Assembly: GCA_964569055.1 (NCBI GenBank)
Contig: CAZMSZ010000049.1
Location: 1 to 28,860 of the forward strand
Source of the DNA: JAWLGW01 sp964569055
GTDB taxonomy: Bacteria; Planctomycetota; J058
Direction of reading: 5' to 3'
Length of the DNA: 28,860 bases
A program made the position numbers and the translations under genes. Positions 23,427-28,860 of this stretch are shown one piece after another; positions within the stretch are counted from its first letter, which is position 1; every line of letters starts with the position of its first letter. Below the pieces are notes generated by a model. It saw nothing but the letters and a program-made list of their open reading frames with translations, was not told the DNA's origin and searched no databases.

Positions 23427-24383
23427 CTACAGCCGCTGGAAGAGCGTACTCACGGACTTGTTGGTGTGGATCCGGTGCAGCGCCTCGCCGAGCAGCTCCG
23501 CGACCGACAGGACGCGCAGGCGATCGATGGGCGCCGACACCGGGATGGTGTCGGTGACGATGATCTCGGTCAGGGGCGCGTCGCGCAGCTTCTCCACGGC
23601 GCGCCCGCAGAACACCGCGTGCGTGGCCATGACGTAGACGTTGCGCGCCCCCTTCTCCTTGAGGAGGGAGGCGGCGGCGGCCACGCTGCCGCCGGTGCTG
23701 ATGATGTCGTCGACGATGATGACGTTCTTGTCCTTGACGTCGCCGATCACGAACCCGACCTCGACCGCCTCGCCGCTCACGCGGCGCTTCTCGATCACGG
23801 CCAGGAAGGCGTCGAGCCGCTTGGTGTAGCCCCAGGCCATCTTCATGCCGCCCGCGTCGGGGCTGGCGACCACGAGGTTGGGGCCGAGCTCGAGCTTGCG
23901 CGCGTACTTGGTGAACACGCGCGAGGCGTAGAGGTGATCGACGGGGATGTCGAAGAAGCCCTGGATCTGCGCGGCGTGCAGGTCCATCGCCACCACGCGG
24001 TCCACCCCGGCCGCCTGCAGCAGGTTCGCCGCGAGCTTGGCGGTGATCGGCACGCGCCCCTCGTCCTTGCGGTCCTGCCGGCTGTAGCCGAAGTAGGGGA
24101 TCACGGTCGTGATCCGCCGGGCGGAGGCGCGCTTGATCGCGTCGACCATGATCAAGACCTCCATGAGGTGGTCGTTGACCGGGGTGCAGGTCGACTGGAT
24201 CACGAACACGTCCGCGCCGCGGACGTCGGAGTGGATCTTGACGCGGATCTCGCCGTCGGGGAACCGCCCGACGTCGCAGTCGCCGAGCGTCACGCCGAGG
24301 TAGGCGGCGATCTTCTCGGCCAGCGGCCGGTTGGCGTTCCCCGAGAAGATCAGGAGCGGCGCGTTCGCGGCCTTGCGGCTCAT
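23427..24383 (-). CDS. prs: Ribose-phosphate pyrophosphokinase
   Basis: A 318-residue enzyme of normal length that makes PRPP from ribose 5-phosphate and ATP for purine, pyrimidine, NAD, histidine and tryptophan synthesis. Visible motifs: FPDGEIRVKI (41-50), the flexible loop region YFGYSRQDRK (97-106), DLHAAQIQGFF (134-144, divalent metal/ATP site) and the PRPP loop VIIVDDIISTGG (221-232). Its ATG (24381-24383) overlaps the glmU stop as ATGA, so translation is probably coupled. The glmU-prs-rplY order is conserved in many bacteria. Confidence 0.98.
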   Translation of the reverse strand: MSRKAANAPLLIFSGNANRPLAEKIAAYLGVTLGDCDVGRFPDGEIRVKIHSDVRGADVFVIQSTCTPVNDHLMEVLIMVDAIKRASARRITTVIPYFGYSRQDRKDEGRVPITAKLAANLLQAAGVDRVVAMDLHAAQIQGFFDIPVDHLYASRVFTKYARKLELGPNLVVASPDAGGMKMAWGYTKRLDAFLAVIEKRRVSGEAVEVGFVIGDVKDKNVIIVDDIISTGGSVAAAASLLKEKGARNVYVMATHAVFCGRAVEKLRDAPLTEIIVTDTIPVSAPIDRLRVLSVAELLGEALHRIHTNKSVSTLFQRL

Positions 24384-25663
24384 CGCGTTCCTCCCCGCTG
24401 GGCGCGCGACGCGTCCAGCGCTCGGGCGGGCACCCCCACGAAGGTGGCCCCCGCGGGGACCTCGCGCTTGACCACCACCGCGCCCGCGCCGGTGCGGGCG
24501 CCGCGGCCGACCACGCTGGGAGCGACGAGCACGGTGTTGGCGCCGAGCGTCGCGCCGTCCTCCACCCGGGTGCGGTGGTGGAGCTCGCCGTCGTAGTTGG
24601 CGAACACGCTGCCCGCCCCCACGTTGACCCCGTCGCCGATGGTGCCGTCGCCGAGGTAGCTGAGGTGGAGGGCCCGCGAGCCCGCGCCCAGACGCGTGCG
24701 GACCACCTCCACGAAGCTGCCGACCGCCGCGCCCGGCCCCACGGCGGTGTCGCCGCGCAGGTGCGCGAACGGGCCGATCCGCGCGCCGCGCTCGATCGTC
24801 ACCCGGCCCGAGATCACCACGAACGGCTCGATCCGCGCGTCGGGCTCGATCTCGGCGCGCACGTCGACGAACGTGCTGGCCGGGTCCACGATCGTCACGC
24901 CGCGCAGCATGTGCTCCTCGAGCACCCGGGCGCGCAGCACCTCGATCGCCCGCGCGAGCTGCCGGCGGTCGTTCACGCCGAGCACGTCCTCGGGCGCGGC
25001 CGCGGCCACGGCCGCCGCGCGGCGGCCGTCCTGGCGCACCAGCTCCACCGCGTCGGTCACGTAGCGCTCGCCGGTGGCGGCCGAGGGCTGCACGCGCGCG
25101 AGCACGTCCCACAGGGCGGGGAGCTCGAGCGCGAACGTCCCCGAGTTGATCTCGTCGCCCGCGAGGACGTCGGCCGAGCCGTCCTTCTCCTCGACGATCG
25201 CGGCCAGCTCCCCGTCGGGGCCGCGCACGATCCGCCCGTAGCCGCGCGGGTCGGGCACCTTGCCGGAGAGGACGGTCAGGGTCGCGCCGCGGCCCTGGTG
25301 CGCCTCGAGCAGCGCCTCGAGCGAGGGGGCCGAGACGCAGGGCGCGTCGCCCAGGAGCACCAGGGCGGTCCCGCTGAAGCCCTCGAGCACCGGGCGCGCG
25401 GCCAGCACGGCGTGGGCGGTGCCGAGCGGCTCGTCCTGGACCGCGAGCGTCACGTCCTCGGCGCCGCGGAAGGCGCTCGCGATCGCGTCGCGGTGGTCGG
25501 GGGCCACCACCAGGGCGATCCGCGACGCGCCGACGGCGCGGGCGGCGCGCACCACGTGCTCGACGAGGGGGATCCCCAGCACGTCGTGCAGCACCTTGGG
25601 CACGTCGGAGTGCATCCGACGCGACCTCCCTGCTGCCAGCACTATGGCCGCGAGCTCGGCCAT
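24380..25663 (-). CDS. glmU: Bifunctional GlmU: GlcNAc-1-P uridylyltransferase / GlcN-1-P acetyltransferase
   Basis: A 427-residue protein, slightly shorter than E. coli GlmU (456). It supplies UDP-GlcNAc for peptidoglycan and lipid A. The N-terminal half is a nucleotidyltransferase: LAAGRSRRMHSDVPKVLH (9-26), QDEPLGTAHA (76-85), GDAP (105-108), EINSGTFA (171-178) and ND at the domain end. The left-handed beta-helix follows from about 250: HLSYLGDGTIGDGVNVGAG (His333, Tyr336, Asn347), ANYDG (Asn356, Tyr357). Two departures are visible: LAAGxGTRM reads LAAGRSRRM, and the acetyl-CoA-site lysine after NYDG is His362. Uridylyltransfer is secure; acetyltransferase activity is probable but altered. 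The start ATG at 25661-25663 has AGGAG upstream. Confidence 0.93.
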   Translation of the reverse strand: MAELAAIVLAAGRSRRMHSDVPKVLHDVLGIPLVEHVVRAARAVGASRIALVVAPDHRDAIASAFRGAEDVTLAVQDEPLGTAHAVLAARPVLEGFSGTALVLLGDAPCVSAPSLEALLEAHQGRGATLTVLSGKVPDPRGYGRIVRGPDGELAAIVEEKDGSADVLAGDEINSGTFALELPALWDVLARVQPSAATGERYVTDAVELVRQDGRRAAAVAAAAPEDVLGVNDRRQLARAIEVLRARVLEEHMLRGVTIVDPASTFVDVRAEIEPDARIEPFVVISGRVTIERGARIGPFAHLRGDTAVGPGAAVGSFVEVVRTRLGAGSRALHLSYLGDGTIGDGVNVGAGSVFANYDGELHHRTRVEDGATLGANTVLVAPSVVGRGARTGAGAVVVKREVPAGATFVGVPARALDASRAQRGGTR

Positions 25664-25861
25664 TCGCCTCGTCTCCTGGCGCCTCCCGCTGCGGTCGGGC
25701 GGGGCGCGAGGCAGGAGCGCGGGCGGGCCGCGTTCCCCGCCCTGTCGGCGGAGGCGAGCGCGACCACGCCACCCCTGGTCTCGCGGCCCGCGCCTCGAGG
25801 ACGCGGGCGGGCGGCGCAAACCGACTGTGGAGCCGAGCGCGCGCCCGACCCCGTTCCGAAG

Positions 25862-25933
25862 CTACCCGGCCTGGACTCGAACCAGGAATAGAAGGACCAA
25901 AACCTCCTGTGTTGCCAATTACACCACCGGGTA
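25862..25933 (-). tRNA. tRNA-Gln (anticodon TTG)
   Basis: A 72-base cloverleaf on the minus strand. Acceptor TACCCGG pairs with CCGGGTA; the D-arm is GTGT/ACAC; anticodon stem GGAGG/CCTTC closes the loop TTTTGGT with anticodon TTG; T-arm CCTGG-TTCGAGT-CCAGG; discriminator base G. CCA is not encoded. It lies 198 bases upstream of glmU on the same strand; no gene occupies that interval. Confidence 0.96.
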
Positions 25934-25945
25934 GTGGAGCGTCGG

Positions 25946-25974
25946 GTTATACCGCCCGGCGGCCCCCCCGTCCA
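25946..25974 (-). promoter_or_regulatory. Promoter of tRNA-Gln
   Basis: On the minus strand TGGACG (25969-25974) and TATAAC (25946-25951) are 17 bases apart, placing transcription start a few bases before the mature tRNA 5' end at 25933. Confidence 0.6.
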
Positions 25975-26032
25975 CGGAGAAAGCGGGTCGGCGGCCCGGC
26001 GGGCGGCCCCGCCTGTTAGAACGGGCCCGCCC

Positions 26033-27223
26033 ATGAGCGACCCCGCCCTCATCTATGTGGTCGAGGACAGCGCCCTGCTGCGGGAGACGTTCCGCAAGGC
26101 GCTGGCCGACGAGGGCTGGGCGGTCGAGGTGTTCGAGGACGCCGAGCAGGCGCAGGGGGCGGTCTCGGCGCGCCGGCCCGACCTCCTCGTGACCGACGTC
26201 ATGCTGCCCGGGGCCTCGGGGATCGCGCTGTGCAAGGCGCTCCGCCTGCGCTTCTCGCGGCTCGAGCTGCCGGTGATCGTGGTCAGCTCGCTCGACCTGA
26301 CCGACGACATCGCGCGCGCCTACCAGGCCGGCGCCGACGACTACCTGCTCAAGCCGGTCACGCGGGGCGAGCTGGTGGCCAAGGCGCGGCTGCTCCTCAA
26401 CCGCCGCCGCCACGCCCAGGCCGAGAAGGGGCCGACCTGGACCCGCTACGAGCTGCTCGAGCAGCTCGGCCAGGGGACGGGGGCCTCGATCCACCGCGCG
26501 CGGCGGCGCGGCGACGGGGCGGAGTTCGCGCTCAAGGCGCTCCCCCGCGACGCCGACCCGCAGACCGTCGGCCGCCTGATCGCCGAGGCCGAGCTGCTGC
26601 GCGGCCTGGCCGACGTGGAGGGCGTGGTCCGTGTGCGCGACGTGGGCCTCGACGGCGGCTGCGCGTTCTACGCCATGGAGCTGGTCGCGGGCGAGACGCT
26701 GCGCGCGCGGCTCGACCGCGAGGGGCGGCTCGACCCGCGCGAGGCCGCCGCGATCGTGCACCGCCTGGCCGAGACGCTCGACGCCCTGGCGCAGCGCCGC
26801 GTCGTCCACGGCGACCTCAAGCCGTCCAACGTGATCGTGGGGCGGGGCGGCGAGACCATGCTGATCGACTTCGGCCTGGCGCGGCGGCAGGGCGACCCGA
26901 CCCCCGGCCGCGGGGGCACGCCGGCCTACATGGCGCCCGAGCAGCTCCGCGGCGGCGAGGCCACCCCGCGCAGCGACCTGTACGCGCTGGGGGTGATCCT
27001 GGTCGAGCTGCTCACCGGCCGGCTGCCCTACCCGCAGACCGGTCCCGACCTCGTCGCCGCCAAGGTCGACGGCGCCCCCCCCGACCTCGACGCCCTGCTC
27101 GAGGTGGACGTGGCCCCGGGGCTGGTGGCGATCGTGGAGGAGGCGCTCTCCCCCGACCCCGCCCGCCGGAGCGGGCAGGCCTCCGTGATCGCCGCCGCGC
27201 TGGTGCCCTATGCCACGGCCTGA
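26033..27223 (+). CDS. Response-regulator receiver fused to a serine/threonine kinase
   Basis: A 396-residue soluble protein. Residues 1-125 form a receiver domain: Glu11-Asp12 acidic pair, phospho-acceptor Asp55 in VTDVMLPG, Ser85, and Lys107 in LLKPVT. Residues about 139-395 form a Hanks-type kinase: glycine loop LGQGTGAS (145-152), Lys168 in ALKAL, helix-C Glu near 187, VVHGDLKPSN (257-266) with HGD in place of HRD, DFG (279-281), and GTPAYMAPEQ (295-304). All catalytic residues are kept. There is no membrane segment, so it acts in the cytoplasm, where a partner histidine kinase probably gates the Ser/Thr kinase. The ATG was chosen because it opens the receiver; only TTAGAA (26016-26021) lies near it, without a ribosome site, so the leader may be very short. 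It overlaps the amidase gene by 14 bases. Confidence 0.93.
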   Translation: MSDPALIYVVEDSALLRETFRKALADEGWAVEVFEDAEQAQGAVSARRPDLLVTDVMLPGASGIALCKALRLRFSRLELPVIVVSSLDLTDDIARAYQAGADDYLLKPVTRGELVAKARLLLNRRRHAQAEKGPTWTRYELLEQLGQGTGASIHRARRRGDGAEFALKALPRDADPQTVGRLIAEAELLRGLADVEGVVRVRDVGLDGGCAFYAMELVAGETLRARLDREGRLDPREAAAIVHRLAETLDALAQRRVVHGDLKPSNVIVGRGGETMLIDFGLARRQGDPTPGRGGTPAYMAPEQLRGGEATPRSDLYALGVILVELLTGRLPYPQTGPDLVAAKVDGAPPDLDALLEVDVAPGLVAIVEEALSPDPARRSGQASVIAAALVPYATA

Positions 27224-28469
27224 ACCGAACGCCGCCGCCCTCGTCCTGGCCGTCCTGGTCGGGCTCGCGAGCCACGCGCACGCCGCGCCCGGCGGCTTCG
27301 CCGGGGTGTGGCTCGAGCCCGAGGGCGCCGCGCGAGTGGCCGACGTCGCGCCCGGCTCGCCGGCCGAGCAGGCCGGCCTGCGCCGCGGCGACCTCCTGTT
27401 GACGATCGACGGCGAGCCCTGCTCCGACGCCGCCAGCGCCGCCGCCCGCCTGACCCGCGCGGCGCCGGGCGAGCGGCTGCGCCTCGCGCTCCGGCGCGCG
27501 CGCGACCGGCTCGAGGTCGAGCTGAACCTCGGCACGTGGGGCGCCTACCGCCGCGCCCAGCCCGCGGCGAGCGCGCCGGCGCCGCCGGGCGAGGCGATCC
27601 TGCTGGCCGGGGTCGAGGTCCCGATCGGCGCGCCGGTGGTGACCTGGCGCCACCCGCGCGGGTTCGACGGCTACCAGGAGACCTGCGCCTTCCGCCCCGA
27701 GGCGCTCCCCCAGCGGCCCGCGCCCGGCTGCGACGAGCCCCGCCGCTACGCCGCGCGCCGCAACCTGCCCGCGCCCGTGGCCGAGGTGGTCGCCGCCCGC
27801 GGCTTCTCCCCCGACCTCGCCGCGGTCGTGCTCGATCAGGTGGTGCTCCACTACGACGTGGCCTGGACCAGCAAGAACTGCTTCAAGGTCCTCCACGACC
27901 TGCGCGGCCTGTCCTGCCACTTCCTGCTCGACGTGGACGGGACGCTCTATCAGACCCTCGACCTCACCGAGCGCGCCCGTCACGCCGGCAGCGCCAACGA
28001 CCGCTCGATCGGGATCGAGATCGCCCACCCCGGCCCCCTCGAGCTGACCCAGGGCCTCGCCGCGCGCTACACCCGCGACGAGCGAGGCGTCCGCTTCGAC
28101 CTCGGCCGCCTGGCCGCCGACCCGCGCACGCCCGGCTTCGTGGTCCGCCCCGCCCGCCCCGACCCGATCCGCGCCGAGGTCCAGGGCCGGACCTACACCC
28201 AGTACGACTTCACCGACGCGCAGTACCGCACCCTGACCCGCCTCCTCGTCGCGCTCCATCGCGCGCTCCCACGGATCCGCCTCGACGCCCCCCGCGACGC
28301 GGCCGGGAACATCCGGACCGCCGTCCTCTCCCCCGAGGAGCAGGCCAGCTTCTCGGGCCTCCTCGGCCACTACCACGTGAGCGCCCACAAGCAGGACCCC
28401 GGCCCCGCCTTCGACTGGGAGCGCGTCCTCACCGAGTCCCGCCGCCTCGCGTCCCGAGCCGGGCATTGA
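27210..28469 (+). CDS. Secreted N-acetylmuramoyl-L-alanine amidase (Amidase_2) with PDZ domain
   Basis: A 419-residue exported protein. Signal peptide: LVLAVLVGLASHAHA, likely cleaved near residue 25. A PDZ-like domain follows (about 30-110: VADVAPGSPAEQAGLRRGDLLLTIDGEP). The Amidase_2 (AmpD/PGRP) domain occupies about 205-405: zinc ligands His214 (VVLHYDVAW) and His387 (LLGHYH), His258 and Glu270 in HAGSANDRSIGIEI, and catalytic Lys394/Asp396 in HKQDPGPAFDW. It cleaves the bond between muramic acid and L-alanine. The PDZ part may bind peptides and tune activity or location. Its ATG (27210-27212) lies inside the end of the kinase gene, so the two are co-transcribed and may be translationally coupled. 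Unusual extra segments lie between PDZ and catalytic domains. Confidence 0.9.
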   Translation: MPRPEPNAAALVLAVLVGLASHAHAAPGGFAGVWLEPEGAARVADVAPGSPAEQAGLRRGDLLLTIDGEPCSDAASAAARLTRAAPGERLRLALRRARDRLEVELNLGTWGAYRRAQPAASAPAPPGEAILLAGVEVPIGAPVVTWRHPRGFDGYQETCAFRPEALPQRPAPGCDEPRRYAARRNLPAPVAEVVAARGFSPDLAAVVLDQVVLHYDVAWTSKNCFKVLHDLRGLSCHFLLDVDGTLYQTLDLTERARHAGSANDRSIGIEIAHPGPLELTQGLAARYTRDERGVRFDLGRLAADPRTPGFVVRPARPDPIRAEVQGRTYTQYDFTDAQYRTLTRLLVALHRALPRIRLDAPRDAAGNIRTAVLSPEEQASFSGLLGHYHVSAHKQDPGPAFDWERVLTESRRLASRAGH

Positions 28470-28493
28470 TCGCCCCGGAGAGGGCGTTACAAT
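28466..28493 (+). promoter_or_regulatory. Sigma70 promoter for tRNA-Ile
   Basis: TTGATC (28466-28471) and TACAAT (28488-28493) with a 16-base spacer; the tRNA begins 16 bases after the -10 box. The -35 box overlaps the amidase stop codon. Confidence 0.75.
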
Positions 28494-28508
28494 CCCGCCC
28501 TCACCAAC

Positions 28509-28582
28509 GGGGGTATAGCTCAGTTGGTTAGAGCGCGTCCCTGATAAGGACGAGGTCTCAGGTTCGAGTCCTGATACCCCCA
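28509..28582 (+). tRNA. tRNA-Ile (anticodon GAT)
   Basis: A 74-base cloverleaf: acceptor GGGGGTA/TACCCCC, D-arm GCTC/GAGC, anticodon stem CGTCC/GGACG with loop CTGATAA and anticodon GAT at 28543-28545, T-arm TCAGG-TTCGAGT-CCTGA, discriminator A at 28582. CCA is not encoded. No 16S or 23S gene is next to it, so it is not in a visible rRNA operon. Confidence 0.97.
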
Positions 28583-28587
28583 CTCGG

Positions 28588-28615
28588 AAGCCCCGGCCCT
28601 GCCGGGGCTTCTTTC
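28588..28615 (+). terminator. Rho-independent terminator after tRNA-Ile
   Basis: AAGCCCCGGC (28588-28597) and GCCGGGGCTT (28601-28610) form a perfect 10-pair stem with a 3-base loop, followed by CTTTCGTT. It starts 5 bases after the tRNA. Confidence 0.92.
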
Positions 28616-28667
28616 GTTGGCGCCCGAACGCTCTCGTCAGACGGGGCCGCGTGATTGGGGGTGTCGC

Positions 28668-28860
28668 CTAAGCGAAGGGATCGAGTGGGGAATCCGAGTT
28701 CGCGCCCGCCTGGTCCTTACGCTGCGGGTTTGAGTCCAGCTCGTGCTTAAGCGCCTCGGTCAGTAACTCGCCGATAAGGTCTTCGAGTTGGTCGACATTG
28801 GGCCCGCCTGTCACTTCCATTGCGACGTCGGAGTCTCTGAGAGCCGAGAGATAGTCGGAT
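28668..28860 (-). CDS. Hypothetical protein, C-terminal 63 residues, atypical composition
   Basis: The frame enters from the right edge and ends at TAG (28668-28670). The visible part is acidic and helical (DYLSALRDSDVAMEV, NVDQLEDLIGELLTEALKHEL) with a polar end (DSPLDPFA). I do not recognise the family. Codons such as TTA, CTT, TCA, TCT and GCT are frequent, unlike the G/C-ending codons of every other gene in the window. It lies just past tRNA-Ile and its terminator, convergent with it, which suggests horizontally acquired DNA. Confidence 0.65.
   Translation of the reverse strand, partial: SDYLSALRDSDVAMEVTGGPNVDQLEDLIGELLTEALKHELDSNPQRKDQAGANSDSPLDPFA

Overview
This window comes from a very GC-rich Gram-negative-type bacterium, most likely a member of the Planctomycetota. 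The case rests on several features together: an elongation factor G of the spirochete/mitochondrial type, a zinc-ribbon/membrane/HEAT-repeat protein of planctomycete style, a fused LpxC-FabZ, BamA and OmpH for an outer membrane, a DUF4384 protein, Rpn/DUF4351 proteins and a receiver-Ser/Thr kinase fusion. No 16S rRNA gene is present, so the phylum is an inference. The sequence is a draft scaffold with five gaps of exactly 100 N (2863-2962, 7854-7953, 17901-18000, 19154-19253, 20645-20744). Their true lengths are unknown, and they truncate several genes.

Layout. 1-406: start of EF-G (minus). 996-2540: zinc-ribbon membrane protein with HEAT-like C-terminus (plus). 2587-2862: clustered, partly palindromic GTGCCC-type repeats running into gap 1. 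2963-4978: fused transporter/spermidine-synthase-like protein (minus, C-terminus lost in the gap). 5066-5291: imperfect palindromic element. 5484-7811: type III polyketide synthase plus FAD-dependent reductase, a small natural-product or quinone-like operon (minus). 7954-8301: end of a carboxypeptidase-regulatory-like protein (plus). 8310-14053: envelope operon bamA-ompH-lpxC/fabZ-Gfo/Idh oxidoreductase (minus). 14187-17684: replicative helicase dnaB carrying two inteins (minus). 18001-21259: accessory stretch with a DUF4384 protein, an Rpn-family nuclease gene with a truncated tandem copy, and a lipoprotein stub. 21370-25663: conserved housekeeping run glmU-prs-rplY-rpsF-rpsR-rplI (minus), preceded by tRNA-Gln. 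26033-28469: receiver-kinase protein overlapping a PDZ-amidase (plus). 28509-28582: tRNA-Ile with clear promoter and terminator. 28668-28860: end of a compositionally different gene.

How the genes work together. BamA folds outer-membrane proteins, OmpH/Skp chaperones them, LpxC-FabZ commits UDP-GlcNAc to lipid A and supplies 3-hydroxyacyl-ACP dehydration. The oxidoreductase directly downstream may modify the sugar nucleotide. GlmU makes the UDP-GlcNAc used by both lipid A and peptidoglycan, and the amidase cleaves peptidoglycan. Prs, L25, S6, S18 and L9 form a growth-linked module. DnaB, usually next to rplI, is separated from it here by about 3.7 kb of accessory DNA containing three of the five gaps.

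The most notable items are the two related inteins in DnaB (one at the ATP-binding P-loop with an endonuclease and a possible helix-turn-helix, one reduced), the type III PKS/reductase pair, the oxidoreductase in the lipid A operon, the arginine/glycine-rich tail on S6, the decaying Rpn tandem pair, and the kinase-amidase overlap. I did not find a clearly unprecedented system.
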